From positions 55,440-119,439 of the forward strand of contig JAIUMI010000008.1 of NCBI GenBank assembly GCA_022565665.1: a stretch of 64,000 nt of DNA, given 5' to 3'. Position numbers and translations under genes: made by a program. This document shows, piece by piece, positions 44,873 to 54,510 of the stretch; position 1 is the first letter of the stretch, and every line of letters begins with the position of its first letter. Below the pieces are notes generated by a model, which was not told the origin of the DNA, searched no databases, and saw only the letters and a list, made by a program, of their open reading frames with translations. The DNA comes from Glycocaulis sp. GTDB taxonomy: Bacteria > Pseudomonadota > Alphaproteobacteria > Caulobacterales > Maricaulaceae.

Positions 44873-46819
44873 ATGCCCGCAAACCTTTCCAACACGCATC
44901 GCGCCGACAGCGCCGACGCGTGCGTTGATCTGGCCATAGAACGGGTCGGCAAGACCATCGTGCTCGGCCTGCCACTGGCGCTGGGCAAGGCCAACCATAT
45001 CGCCAATGCCTTCTATGCCCGCGCCAAGACCGATCCCGAGATCGACCTGACCATCTTCACGGCGCTGACCCTGGAAGTTCCCGGCGCGCCCAATGCACTG
45101 GCTGCACGTCTGCTGGGTCCCATCGCCGAGCGGCTGTATGATGGATATCCCTCTCTGGATTACGCCTCTGACCGGCGGAAGAACGCCCTGCCATCGAACG
45201 TGCGGGTGAAGGAGTTTTTCCTGCCGCCGGGCGGTCTGTTGAACAATGCATCCGCCCAGCGCGACTATGTCAGCGCCAACTACACCCATGCCGCGCGCAC
45301 CATCCTCAATTCCGGCCTGAACGTCGCCGCACAGATGATCGCGCCCGGGACTGACGGTCAGGTGAGCCTTGCATGCAATACCGACCTGTCGCGCGACTTG
45401 ATCCCGGCCCTGAAGGCGAAGGCGGCCGCAGGAGAAAAGGCCGTGGTGCTGGGCGAGCTCAATGCGGCCCTGCCCTTCATGGGCGGGGATGCCGCCGTTC
45501 CCGAGGACTGGTTCGACGCCATTTTCGATGCAGGCGAATACACGCTGTTTCCGATTCCGGCCGAACAGGTAAGCCTGCCCGCCTGGGCCATCGGCCTGCA
45601 CGCCAGTGCGCTGGTGAAAGATGGCGGCACGCTGCAGACCGGCATCGGCGCGCTGTCCGATGCAGTGGCAGGGGCGCTGCGCCTGCGTCATGAGAAGAAC
45701 GATGCCTGGCGCGGCCTCATCAAAACCATCGGGGCCAACACGCCCCTGCACGTGGCCTGCGGCGGAGATGAGCCTTTCGAGCACGGGCTCTTCGGGTGCA
45801 GCGAGATGCTGACCCTTGGTCTGCTCGACCTCTACGAGGCCGGCATCATCAAGCGCCGGGTAGTGATGGACCCGGAACGCCAACAGGCCCTGCTGGACGA
45901 CCCTGCAGGCCTGAAAGACGATGAAGGCATCGCCCTGCATGGCGGCTTCTTTGCCGGTCCTGTGGCCCTTTACGAGCGCCTGCGCGCCATGAGCGATGAG
46001 GCCCGGGCACGCATCGACATGACCGGCGTCTCCTTCGTCAATGATCTCTTCGGCTATGAGGAAATCGCCCGCCTGCAACGGCGCGATGCGCGTTTCATCA
46101 ACACCGCCATGCTGGTCAACGGGCGCGGCGCGGCCATGTCCGACACGCTTCTGGACGGGCGCGTGGTAAGCGGGGTGGGCGGGCAGTACAATTTCGCTGC
46201 CATGGGCCATGAGCTGGAAGGCGGCCGCTCCGTCATCCTGCTGCGCGCCACCCGTACCACCAAGGGCAAGACAGCGTCCAACATCGTCTGGCAGGGCGGC
46301 GCGGAAGTGACCGTGCCGCGCCATTTGCGCGATATCGTGATCACCGAATACGGCGCGGCAGATTTGCGCGGACGGACCGACCGGGAGGTTGCCATCGCAC
46401 TGGCCGCCATCACCGACAGCCGGTTCCAGGACGCCTTCCTCGATCAGGCCAAAGCCGCTGGCAAGCTGGAAGCCGGCTACCAACTGCCGGCCGAGGCCCG
46501 CCAGAACACGCCGGAACGCCTGCGCGAAACGCTGGCCGAGGCGAAGGAAGCCGGGCTTTTGCCGGACTATCCTCTGGGCAGCGAACTCACACCCGAGGAA
46601 CAGCACCTCAAGGCCGCACTGGAATGGCTGGGCGCCGAAACAGCGACCCGCAAGGGCATGGCGGGAACGATCCTCCGCGCCTTTACCTCCGGTGCGGGAC
46701 CGGCCGGTTTCGATGCCGAGCTGGCGCGGATGGGCCTCGCAAGGCCCTCAGGCTGGCGCGATCATCTGGCAAAGCGCCTTGTGGCCTACGCCCTGAATCG
46801 CACACCGAAACCGCGCTGA
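44873..46819 (+). CDS. Acetyl-CoA hydrolase/transferase family protein
   Basis: A 648-residue protein of the acetyl-CoA hydrolase/CoA-transferase class I family. The C-terminal domain contains SGVGGQYNF, the conserved glycine-rich loop of the CoA site, and ITEYGAADLRGRTDREVA. The length is well over the roughly 500 of typical ACH1-type enzymes, with additional N-terminal and terminal helical regions. The reaction could be acetyl-CoA hydrolysis or CoA transfer from acetyl-CoA to another acid; the sequence does not decide. It lies upstream of the Entner-Doudoroff operon but is separated by a 238-bp promoter region, so it is probably independent. Confidence 0.85.
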   Translation: MPANLSNTHRADSADACVDLAIERVGKTIVLGLPLALGKANHIANAFYARAKTDPEIDLTIFTALTLEVPGAPNALAARLLGPIAERLYDGYPSLDYASDRRKNALPSNVRVKEFFLPPGGLLNNASAQRDYVSANYTHAARTILNSGLNVAAQMIAPGTDGQVSLACNTDLSRDLIPALKAKAAAGEKAVVLGELNAALPFMGGDAAVPEDWFDAIFDAGEYTLFPIPAEQVSLPAWAIGLHASALVKDGGTLQTGIGALSDAVAGALRLRHEKNDAWRGLIKTIGANTPLHVACGGDEPFEHGLFGCSEMLTLGLLDLYEAGIIKRRVVMDPERQQALLDDPAGLKDDEGIALHGGFFAGPVALYERLRAMSDEARARIDMTGVSFVNDLFGYEEIARLQRRDARFINTAMLVNGRGAAMSDTLLDGRVVSGVGGQYNFAAMGHELEGGRSVILLRATRTTKGKTASNIVWQGGAEVTVPRHLRDIVITEYGAADLRGRTDREVAIALAAITDSRFQDAFLDQAKAAGKLEAGYQLPAEARQNTPERLRETLAEAKEAGLLPDYPLGSELTPEEQHLKAALEWLGAETATRKGMAGTILRAFTSGAGPAGFDAELARMGLARPSGWRDHLAKRLVAYALNRTPKPR

Positions 46820-46844
46820 CCGGCATTCGACTGAACCGCCGATA

Positions 46845-46864
46845 TTTTCAATCCAGCTTGAAAA
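46845..46864. promoter_or_regulatory. Inverted repeat in the zwf leader
   Basis: TTTTCAA (46845-46851) and TTGAAAA (46858-46864) are perfect complements separated by 6 nt. The dyad directly adjoins the LacI-like box at 46864-46880. Confidence 0.5.
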
Positions 46865-46880
46865 TGACACCGGTTGCATT
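46864..46880. promoter_or_regulatory. LacI-type operator candidate before zwf
   Basis: ATGACACCGGTTGCATT shares its first 11 bases with the three other boxes in the window (52724, 60555, 60651). The ACCGGT core is an even palindrome with outer TG/CA, as in LacI-family operators. It lies 178 bp before the zwf ATG. Confidence 0.7.
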
Positions 46881-47057
46881 AATTGCAGACAACGGGCAAT
46901 CTGCCTGATGAGCCCCGAACATGCTGTCGCATGTGAAGCAATTTTTTTGTGAAGTGTTTCGCACTCGCAGTATTAATCAGACAAGAAGCCGGTAAGCTGT
47001 GCACGCGAGGCTGGCCGCCAGCCCTTTTTGGCGGAGATCAGGTCAGGAAATACGGGC

Positions 47058-48530
47058 ATGGCTGAACTCTTACCCGTCGAACCGTTTGACATGGTGATTT
47101 TCGGCGCCACGGGTGATCTCGCCCGGCGCAAGCTTATCCCTGCCCTCTTCCATCGCTGGTGTGACGGGCAGATACCCGAGCCTTCGCGCATCATCACCAC
47201 AGCGCGCGAGGAGATGAGCACAGAGGACTTCCTCGCCCGTGCTGCCGAGACGGTAAACGGCAATGGTGCAAATTCCGAACGCAAGGCGCGCTGGGCGGAG
47301 TTCTCACGCCTCGTCACCTATGTGCGCGCCGACGCGGACGGGGAAGGCGAAGGCTGGACGGCGCTGAAAGAAGCGCTCAACGGCGATCCGGCCAAGATCC
47401 GCGTCTTCTATCTCGCTCTGCCGCCATCGGTGTACGGCCCGGTCTGCGCGGCGATTAGCCGGCACGGGCTTGTCACGCCGCGCGCGCGCATCGTGCTGGA
47501 AAAGCCCATCGGACATAATTTCCATTCCGCGCGCGCCATCAACGAGGCGGTCGGCGCGGTGTTCGACGAGAGCGCGATCTTCCGGATCGATCATTATCTC
47601 GGCAAGGAGACCGTCCAGAACCTTCTGGTCCTGCGCTTTGCCAACATGCTGCTGGAGCCGGTCTGGAACGCCAACGGTATCGACCATGTCCAGATCACGG
47701 TGGCTGAAACGCTCGGGGCCGGTGAGCGCGCGGGCTATTACGACCGGGCGGGCGCGCTGCGCGACATGGTGCAAAATCATCTGCTCCAGCTGATGTGCCT
47801 TGTCGCCATGGAGCCGCCACATAGCCTTGATGGCGATGCGGTGCGGGCAGAAAAGCTCAAAGTCCTGCGCGCCCTGCGCCTCATCCGCGCCGAGGGCGCG
47901 AAGAAGGATGTGGTGCGCGGCCAGTACACGGCCGGCGTGATCGGGGGCGTGCCTGTGCCCGGCTATGCCGAGGAAGTGGGCGGCACGACGAAGACGGAAA
48001 CCTTTGTTGCCCTCCGCGCCCATATCGACAACTGGCGCTGGGCAGGCGTGCCCTTCTACATGCGCACCGGCAAGCGGATGAGCGCGCGGCGCAGCGAGAT
48101 CATCATCACCTTCAAGCCGGTGCCCCATGACATCATCCAGGCCGATGCCGGGGTGTTGCAGCCCAACCGGCTTGTGATCCGGCTGCAGCCTGACGAGGGC
48201 GTGAAGCTGATGATGATGACAAAGGATCCCGGCCCCGGCGGTATGCGCCTGCGCTACGTGCCGCTGAACCTTTCCTATGCCGAGGCGTTCGAACAGGACT
48301 ATCCTGACGCCTATGAGCGCCTGCTGATGGCGGTGGTGCGCGGCAATCTGGCGCTCTTCATGCGCCGTGATGAGGTGGAAGCGGCCTGGCGCTGGACCGA
48401 CGGGGTCATCCAGGCCTGGCAGGATGGCGCGAACACGCTGCATGCCTATGCCGCCGGCACGGACGGCCCGCAGCAAGCAGCCCTCATGCTGGGCCATGAT
48501 GACCGCGAATGGTTCGACGGCCATGACTGA
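47058..48530 (+). CDS. zwf: Glucose-6-phosphate dehydrogenase
   Basis: A 490-residue G6PDH that oxidises glucose 6-phosphate to 6-phosphogluconolactone with NAD(P). The N-terminal Rossmann motif FGATGDLARRKLIPAL and active-site signature RIDHYLGKE are intact, as is the family-typical LVLEKPIGH-like region before it. The ATG at 47058 is preceded by AGGAAA; an upstream TTG would add ten residues. It is the first gene of zwf-pgl-edd-eda, whose promoter region has a LacI-like box and a dyad. The stop overlaps pgl by 8 nt. Confidence 0.97.
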   Translation: MAELLPVEPFDMVIFGATGDLARRKLIPALFHRWCDGQIPEPSRIITTAREEMSTEDFLARAAETVNGNGANSERKARWAEFSRLVTYVRADADGEGEGWTALKEALNGDPAKIRVFYLALPPSVYGPVCAAISRHGLVTPRARIVLEKPIGHNFHSARAINEAVGAVFDESAIFRIDHYLGKETVQNLLVLRFANMLLEPVWNANGIDHVQITVAETLGAGERAGYYDRAGALRDMVQNHLLQLMCLVAMEPPHSLDGDAVRAEKLKVLRALRLIRAEGAKKDVVRGQYTAGVIGGVPVPGYAEEVGGTTKTETFVALRAHIDNWRWAGVPFYMRTGKRMSARRSEIIITFKPVPHDIIQADAGVLQPNRLVIRLQPDEGVKLMMMTKDPGPGGMRLRYVPLNLSYAEAFEQDYPDAYERLLMAVVRGNLALFMRRDEVEAAWRWTDGVIQAWQDGANTLHAYAAGTDGPQQAALMLGHDDREWFDGHD

Positions 48531-49242
48531 GCCCGGCCCACGCTTCCACGCCTTTGCCGATGCGGCGCTCGCCACCGGCGTGCTGTGCGCGCGGCTGGTG
48601 AAGGTGTTGCTGGAAGCGGTCACGCGGCGCGGCGCGGCGAGCCTTGCCGTTTCCGGCGGGTCCACCCCCCGCGCCCTCTACCAGCAGCTCGCCCGTGAGA
48701 AGCTCGACTGGGAGAAGGTGACAATCGTTCTCGCCGACGAGCGCTGGGTGGAACCGGGCGAGGCGGGGTCGAATGAGAGCTTCGTCAGATCCACCCTGCT
48801 GACCGGGAGTGCGGAAAAGGCCCGCTTCATACCCCTGAAAGCCCCCGGCGATACCCCGGTTGAGGGGCTGGAAGCGGTGGAGGCGCGTCTTGCGGACCTG
48901 CCTTTTCCGCTCGATGCGGCCATTCTGGGTATGGGCAGTGATGGCCACACGCTCTCCTGGTTTCCCCATGCTGAGGGGCTGGAAAACGCCCTGTCCGAAG
49001 CGGGTGCGCGCGCGGCGGCGATCACGGCAAGAAAGAGCGCCGTCACCGGCGATCATCTCCACCGCATGACACTGACGCTGGCTGCATTGCAGGGCGTATC
49101 CTTCTGCGCGCTGCTGATACGCGGAGAGGACAAGCGCGCCTCCTTCGAGGCCGCCGCGCTGCCCGGCCCGGTAGAGGATGCCCCCGTGCGCGCGCTCCTC
49201 ACCCATGAGACAATCACGCTGGAGGCCTACTGGTCGCCATGA
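48523..49242 (+). CDS. pgl: 6-phosphogluconolactonase
   Basis: A 239-residue DevB-type lactonase that hydrolyses 6-phosphogluconolactone. Family motifs are LAVSGGSTPRALYQQL, the catalytic-region ADERWVEPG and LGMGSDGHTLSWFP with the conserved His. The N-terminus overlaps zwf by 8 nt, so I chose the ATG at 48523 by family length. It lies between zwf and edd, supplying 6-phosphogluconate to the Entner-Doudoroff dehydratase. Confidence 0.94.
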   Translation: MTEPGPRFHAFADAALATGVLCARLVKVLLEAVTRRGAASLAVSGGSTPRALYQQLAREKLDWEKVTIVLADERWVEPGEAGSNESFVRSTLLTGSAEKARFIPLKAPGDTPVEGLEAVEARLADLPFPLDAAILGMGSDGHTLSWFPHAEGLENALSEAGARAAAITARKSAVTGDHLHRMTLTLAALQGVSFCALLIRGEDKRASFEAAALPGPVEDAPVRALLTHETITLEAYWSP

Positions 49243-49267
49243 ACCCTGCTGATGAAAGGGGCCGGTC

Positions 49268-51127
49268 ATGACCGCCGCCTTGAACCCCGTCCTGAAAGAC
49301 GTCACCGCGCGCATCAATCAGCGCAGCAAGGCAACGCGCGCCGCCTATCTGGACCTGATCGCCAAGGCCAGAGCCGATGGCGTACAGCGCAAAATCCTCT
49401 CCTGCGGCAATCTCGCCCACGGGTTTGCGGCATCGGGTGAAGACAAGAGCGCGCTGAAAGACCTTGTCTGGCCGAATGTGGGCCTCGTCACCGCGTTTAA
49501 CGACATGCTGTCGGCCCATCAGCCGCTGGAGAGCTATCCCGCCCTCATCAAGCAGGCCTTGCGTGAAGCGGGCGCGACCGCGCAGGTCGCAGGCGGGGTG
49601 CCGGCCATGTGTGATGGCGTCACGCAGGGCCAGCCCGGCATGGAGCTGTCGCTTTTCTCGCGCGATGTGATCGCGATGGCGACGGCGGTTTCGCTCTCCC
49701 ACAACATGTTCGATGCCGCGATCTGTCTTGGCGTGTGTGACAAGATCGTGCCGGGCCTGCTGATCGGCGCGCTGCGCTTTGGCCATCTGCCGGTGCTGTT
49801 CCTGCCCGCAGGGCCGATGCGCTCCGGGCTCTCCAATGACAGAAAGGCCGAAGTCCGCCAGCTCTTTGCCGAAGGCAAGGTGGGACGCGACCAGCTGCTG
49901 GACGCCGAAAGCGCCAGCTATCACAGCCCTGGCACCTGCACCTTCTACGGCACAGCGAACTCCAACCAGATGATGATGGAGATCATGGGCCTGCACGTGC
50001 CGGGTTCGGCCTTCATCAATCCCGGCACGCCCCTGCGCGAAGCGATGATCAAGGCGACGGCAAAGCGCGCCGCGAAGATTACCGCTTTGGGCAGCGATTA
50101 CCGTCCGCTCGGCGAGGCCATTGATGCGCGCGCCATCGTCAACGCCATTGTGGGGCTGCACGCCACCGGCGGATCGACCAATCACACCCTGCACCTTGTG
50201 GCCATCGCGCGCGCCGCCGGGCTCATCATCAACTGGGATGATTTTGACGATCTCTCCCGCGTCACCCCGCTGCTGACGCGCATCTATCCCAACGGCAAGG
50301 CGGACGTGAACCATTTCCATGCCGCGGGCGGCATGGCCTTTCTGGTGAGGGAGCTGCTCGAAGCGGGCCTGCTACACGGTGATGTGCTGACCCTCGGCGC
50401 AGACAGCCTTGCCGATTTTGCGACCGAGCCCTTTCTGGCCGGAGATGCCCTTGCCTTCCGCCCGGCCGCAACAGAGAGCCTCGATCGCGACGTGCTGCGT
50501 CCGGCCTCCGATCCCGTAGCAAAAGATGGCGGTTTGCGCGTGCTGGACGGCCCGCTGGGCCGCGCCGTGATCAAGGTGTCTGCCGTGAAACCGGAACACC
50601 GCGTGGTCGAAGCGCCTGCCCTCGTCTTTGACAGTCAGGACGCCATGCTGGCCGCTTTCAGGGAAGGGGAGCTGGAGCGCGACTGCGTAGTCGTGGTGCG
50701 CTTTCAGGGCCCGATGGCCAACGGCATGCCTGAGCTGCACAAGCTGACCCCTGCGCTGGGGGTGCTGCAGGACAGAGGCTTCAAGGTCGCACTTGTTACC
50801 GACGGGCGCATGTCCGGCGCGAGCGGCAAAGTGCCCGCCGCCATCCATCTGAGCCCGGAAGCACTGGCTGGCGGCATGATCTCAAGGCTGCGCGACGGCG
50901 ATGTGATCTGTGTCGATGCTGATAGCTGCCGCCTTGAGGTGCGGGTGGACGCCAGCGAACTTGCCGCGCGGGACCCGGCCAGCTGCGATCTCACCGCCAG
51001 CCATTCCGGGCTTGGCCGCGAGCTCTTCGCCGGTATGCGCTCACAGGTTTCCACCGCCGAGGAAGGGGCCATGGCCCTGCCGGGCCTTGCAGAACCCTCC
51101 AGAAGAGTTGAGAAGGTGCGCGCATGA
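49268..51127 (+). CDS. edd: Phosphogluconate dehydratase
   Basis: A 619-residue Edd, the first dedicated Entner-Doudoroff enzyme, converting 6-phosphogluconate to 2-keto-3-deoxy-6-phosphogluconate. It belongs to the IlvD/Edd family with a [4Fe-4S] cluster; conserved segments include [25 protein letters not shown] and [18 protein letters not shown] strong GAAAGGGG lies 5 nt before the ATG. The stop overlaps the eda ATG by 4 nt, so the two enzymes are made together. No glk is inserted between them, unlike the Caulobacter order I recall. Confidence 0.96.
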   Translation: MTAALNPVLKDVTARINQRSKATRAAYLDLIAKARADGVQRKILSCGNLAHGFAASGEDKSALKDLVWPNVGLVTAFNDMLSAHQPLESYPALIKQALREAGATAQVAGGVPAMCDGVTQGQPGMELSLFSRDVIAMATAVSLSHNMFDAAICLGVCDKIVPGLLIGALRFGHLPVLFLPAGPMRSGLSNDRKAEVRQLFAEGKVGRDQLLDAESASYHSPGTCTFYGTANSNQMMMEIMGLHVPGSAFINPGTPLREAMIKATAKRAAKITALGSDYRPLGEAIDARAIVNAIVGLHATGGSTNHTLHLVAIARAAGLIINWDDFDDLSRVTPLLTRIYPNGKADVNHFHAAGGMAFLVRELLEAGLLHGDVLTLGADSLADFATEPFLAGDALAFRPAATESLDRDVLRPASDPVAKDGGLRVLDGPLGRAVIKVSAVKPEHRVVEAPALVFDSQDAMLAAFREGELERDCVVVVRFQGPMANGMPELHKLTPALGVLQDRGFKVALVTDGRMSGASGKVPAAIHLSPEALAGGMISRLRDGDVICVDADSCRLEVRVDASELAARDPASCDLTASHSGLGRELFAGMRSQVSTAEEGAMALPGLAEPSRRVEKVRA

Positions 51128-51759
51128 CCCCGCCCAGCCTGCAATCGGTTATCGACGCAGCGAGCGTCATTCCGGTCCTCACCGTAGAGCACATGGACAC
51201 CGCTGCCCCGCTTGCCAAGGCATTGGCAGCAGGCGGGCTGAAAGTGATCGAGCTCACCTTGCGAACGCCCATCGCCCTTGATGCGATGAAGGCCATGCAG
51301 GATGCTGCGCCGGAGCTGATTGTCGGTATGGGCACGGTGCGTACACCCGACGATGCCGCCAAGTCAGCGCGCGAAGGCGCGGCCTTCCTTGTCAGCCCCG
51401 GCCTGACGCCTGCTCTGGGAGAGGCGATGCTGGCGACGGGGCTTGCCTGCCTGCCGGGCGTTGCGACCGCAGGCGAGGCGATGGCCGCGCGCGAACAGGG
51501 CTTTGAGGTGCTCAAATTCTTCCCCGCAGAGCCTGCGGGCGGGATCGCGTATCTGAAAGCCCTCGCCGGGCCGTTGCCCGATATACGCTTCTGCCCCACC
51601 GGCTCAATCAGCCGCGAGCGCGCGCCGGACTATCTCGCGCTTGGCAACGTTGTGTGCGTCGGCGGGTCGTGGATCGCGGATACAAAGGACATTGCCAGCG
51701 GCAACTGGGGCGCGATCACCGCCAATGCCCGCGCCGCCGAGGCGATGAAGGGGCGATAA
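51124..51759 (+). CDS. eda: KDPG aldolase
   Basis: A 211-residue 2-keto-3-deoxy-6-phosphogluconate aldolase cleaving KDPG to pyruvate and glyceraldehyde 3-phosphate. The TIM-barrel landmarks are the Schiff-base lysine in [12 protein letters not shown], the catalytic Glu in [11 protein letters not shown] and the phosphate loop [12 protein letters not shown] overlap with edd marks an operon end. It joins both routes of the window: glucose 6-phosphate through Edd, and pectin-derived keto-deoxygluconate after phosphorylation by a kinase not in this window. Confidence 0.96.
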   Translation: MTPPSLQSVIDAASVIPVLTVEHMDTAAPLAKALAAGGLKVIELTLRTPIALDAMKAMQDAAPELIVGMGTVRTPDDAAKSAREGAAFLVSPGLTPALGEAMLATGLACLPGVATAGEAMAAREQGFEVLKFFPAEPAGGIAYLKALAGPLPDIRFCPTGSISRERAPDYLALGNVVCVGGSWIADTKDIASGNWGAITANARAAEAMKGR

Positions 51760-51761
51760 GT

Positions 51762-52586
51762 CTACGCTGTTACCTTGGCAGGGACGGCACCCTCAGCCGC
51801 GACAAGGTGCAGGGCGATCTGGCCATGGGGCCCGAAATCGGCAATCGACGACGCCCCGATGGCCGCTTCATGCACACCGGTGGCGGCACCGGTGGAGATG
51901 TAATCGCCTTCTTTTAGAGCGATGCCACGCACCCGGCACAGCTCCACCAGGAAGCACAGCGCGCCGAGCGGCCCGCCGGGGATGGCGCCCGCACTCGCCT
52001 CACCCACCGTCACGCCATCGATATCGACGCGGGCAGGCAGGTTTTCCGGTGCGACTGACTGCCAGTCAGCGATCTCACCGCCGACGATCAGCCCGTTATT
52101 ATTGCCAAAATCGCTGACCACCGACATGGGGCCGAGATCATTGATGCCTGCAAACGGGCTGGAGGCGATCTCCACTCCGACATGCAGGGCAGCGATAATG
52201 TCCGACACGCTTTCCGGCGTCACCGGCGCTGCCGGATCAAGGCCAGATTTCAGGCGGAAGACGAACTCGGCCTCGACGGCGGCGAACCCGCCCTCGAAGA
52301 CCGGCATGGAGTGAACAAGGCCCGGACGATCCTGAATGATCTGACGGGCAAAAATCGGCCCTGCTAGACGCTCCGCGCCCGCTTTTGACCGGAAGCCGGG
52401 AGGGATCATGCCGATCTTCCAGCCCGCCACGTCGTCGCCCCATGCAGCGATGGAACGGTCCTGCACACCATAAGCTTCGGTCAGCGTTTCAGGCAGTGTG
52501 CCAGGGAAATCCCTCACCGCTGCGGCCTCGCTGCGCGCGGTCACAAACGCTGCCGATATGGCCTCGATATTTGAACTGCGAGCCAT
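51762..52586 (-). CDS. 2-keto-4-pentenoate hydratase/decarboxylase family protein
   Basis: A 274-residue MhpD-like member of the fumarylacetoacetate hydrolase superfamily. Typical segments are GWKIGM, EAEFVFRL (metal-ligand glutamates), a GINDLGPMSVVSDFGNNNGLIVG stretch and GDYISTGAATGVHEA. Homologues hydrate 2-hydroxypentadienoate or decarboxylate oxalocrotonate, but keto-sugar-acid substrates are also possible given its place between eda and the pectate lyase gene. I chose the ATG at 52586; the longer frame lacks a better site. It shares a divergent promoter region, including a LacI-like box, with the pectate lyase gene. Confidence 0.85.
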   Translation of the reverse strand: MARSSNIEAISAAFVTARSEAAAVRDFPGTLPETLTEAYGVQDRSIAAWGDDVAGWKIGMIPPGFRSKAGAERLAGPIFARQIIQDRPGLVHSMPVFEGGFAAVEAEFVFRLKSGLDPAAPVTPESVSDIIAALHVGVEIASSPFAGINDLGPMSVVSDFGNNNGLIVGGEIADWQSVAPENLPARVDIDGVTVGEASAGAIPGGPLGALCFLVELCRVRGIALKEGDYISTGAATGVHEAAIGASSIADFGPHGQIALHLVAAEGAVPAKVTA

Positions 52587-52723
52587 CAATGGCGCGTCCC
52601 TTATTGTTCCTGCCCCGAATCCGCTGCGCGGGCGCAAGCGGTTTTTCTTGTCGTTTTTGTCTCTCGTGCGGTTTTGCGCATTGAGGGCTTCCGTCCGCGG
52701 CTGTGAGCCGTTAGGCTGTCCTC

Positions 52724-52740
52724 ATGGTAACCGGTGTCAT
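52724..52740. promoter_or_regulatory. LacI-type operator candidate before the pectate lyase gene
   Basis: ATGGTAACCGGTGTCAT; its reverse complement is ATGACACCGGTTACCAT, the same box as at 46864, 60555 and 60651 in the opposite orientation. It lies 133 bp before the lyase start and 138 bp before the divergent hydratase start. Confidence 0.7.
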
Positions 52741-52872
52741 TAAGGGACATACTTACGAACACCGGCACAGTTGGCAAGCGCGATTTGCAAATCAGGTGAT
52801 TTTGCGCCGGGCCGGAAAATAACGATGATGCTTCCAGTCCGGGATAACGGGCGGGAGCGGGAGGAGACGAAA

Positions 52873-54501
52873 ATGCGCAAGTATTTCGCTGGCATAGCCG
52901 CCATTGCCCTTCTGGCTGCCTGTTCGCCCGGACCGGCAGGCAATACGGGCGAAGACGCCGCCACCACTCCGGCAGCCGAACGCCGCGACCCCACAATCAC
53001 GACACCGGAACAGGCCGCTGCCGCCCTGGCCGCTGCTGCTGCCCGCCCTGACCGGGTGCCAGCCGCGCCCGATATCCACCCGTTGAGCGATGAACCTGCG
53101 CCCTGGTTCGTGGAGCCCGGTGACATTCCCGCCTTTCCGGGGGCGGAAGGCTTTGGCCGCTATGCGGTTGGCGGGCGCGGCGGACAGGTCTTCAAGGTGA
53201 CCAATCTGAACGATTCCGGTCCGGGTTCCTTGCGCGAGGCGGTGAACGCGGAAGGTCCGCGTATCGTGATCTTCGAGGTCGACGGGATCATCCAGCTGCA
53301 AAGCCCGCTGATCATCCGCAACGACTTCATCACCATCGCAGGCCAGAGCGCACCGGGCGGCGGGGTGACGCTGCGTAACTATGACCTGACCATCAACGCC
53401 AATCACGTCATCATCCGTCATATCCGCTCGCGCATGGGTAGCGAGTCCGGTCACGAAGATGACGCCATCTCCATCCGGGGCGGCCAGCACATCATCGTGG
53501 ATCATGTCTCCACCAGCTGGGCTATCGATGAAAACCTCTCCGCCTCCCAGAGCTTCGACCCCGAACGGGGCGGCAATCACCTCTCCTATGTCACCGTGCA
53601 ATGGTCTATCATTTCTGAGGGGCTTTACGATGCGGGCCATGAAAAGGGCGACCGTGCCTATGGCAGCCTGATCCGGGGCAGCCATGGCGCGCGCTATTCC
53701 TGGCTGAACAATCTGTGGGCGCACAACCATTCGCGCATGCCGCGCGTGGGCAATTATGCGACGCCCTACATGGACCCGGAGGGCATACTTTTCGATTTCC
53801 GCAATAACGTCTTCTACAATTGGGGCCACGGTGCGGAGACTGATTTCTGGAACTGGACGCCTGCGCGCGACAGCTTCGACTACACGGCTGCGCAAGGCCT
53901 TGTCAGCGACATGCTCTATGGCCGCGAGGGCTTTGACTATCACTATGCGGCAGGCACCGATCTCGATCCGGCCTCGGTCGCGCGATACAACTTCATCAAC
54001 AATGCCTATGTGCAGGGCCCGCAAACCCTGGGCCCGGTCATCTTCTACATGCGCAATGTAACGGGCCGGGCCTTCTTCGAGGGCAACACCGTTGATGGCC
54101 AGCTTCTGCCCCAGCTCAATCTGGTGCGCTCGGCGGCGCCTGACCGCACCTTCGTGGACCGCGCCTTCCCGGCAGGCGAAGTGACAACCGTTTCGGCCGA
54201 AGACGCCTATGAGCGCGTGCTGGAGCGCGCCGGCGCCTCCTTCTATCGTGACGCCATCGATGCGCGCGTGATCGAGGAAGTACGCACCCGCACTGGCTTC
54301 ATCCCCGACAGCGCGGACGATGTCGGCGGCTGGGTGAACGTGACGCAGGGCGAACCGCGCACCGATTCCAATGGCAACGGTATTCCCGATGACTGGCTTA
54401 TCGCGCAAGGCATCGACCCGACGGGCGAAAGCCGCGCCAATGAGGTGGACGAGGACGGCTATACGCTGATCGAGCGCTGGCTCAACAGCCTCGCGGACTA
54501 G
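52873..54501 (+). CDS. Pectate lyase-like lipoprotein
   Basis: A 542-residue predicted lipoprotein of the pectate lyase superfamily (PL1-like). The lipobox LLAAC is at about 13-17, a Pro/Ala-rich linker runs to about 75, and the parallel beta-helix begins FPGAEGFGRYAVGGRGG. Core segments include VTNLNDSGPGSLREAVN, FEVDGIIQL, IAGQSAPGGGVTLR and the Asp/His strand VDHVSTSWAIDENLS. The end has a calcium-binding-like DSNGNGIPDDW motif. The product is probably unsaturated oligogalacturonate at the cell surface. GGAGGAGA precedes the ATG at 52873. It heads the operon with dctPQM. Confidence 0.87.
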   Translation: MRKYFAGIAAIALLAACSPGPAGNTGEDAATTPAAERRDPTITTPEQAAAALAAAAARPDRVPAAPDIHPLSDEPAPWFVEPGDIPAFPGAEGFGRYAVGGRGGQVFKVTNLNDSGPGSLREAVNAEGPRIVIFEVDGIIQLQSPLIIRNDFITIAGQSAPGGGVTLRNYDLTINANHVIIRHIRSRMGSESGHEDDAISIRGGQHIIVDHVSTSWAIDENLSASQSFDPERGGNHLSYVTVQWSIISEGLYDAGHEKGDRAYGSLIRGSHGARYSWLNNLWAHNHSRMPRVGNYATPYMDPEGILFDFRNNVFYNWGHGAETDFWNWTPARDSFDYTAAQGLVSDMLYGREGFDYHYAAGTDLDPASVARYNFINNAYVQGPQTLGPVIFYMRNVTGRAFFEGNTVDGQLLPQLNLVRSAAPDRTFVDRAFPAGEVTTVSAEDAYERVLERAGASFYRDAIDARVIEEVRTRTGFIPDSADDVGGWVNVTQGEPRTDSNGNGIPDDWLIAQGIDPTGESRANEVDEDGYTLIERWLNSLAD

Positions 54502-54510
54502 GAGGCCGTC

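Noticed and set aside
44123-46606. Long reverse frame across the SLC13 end and acetyl-CoA hydrolase gene
   Set aside because: It overlaps two well-supported genes, has low-complexity composition and no recognisable motif.
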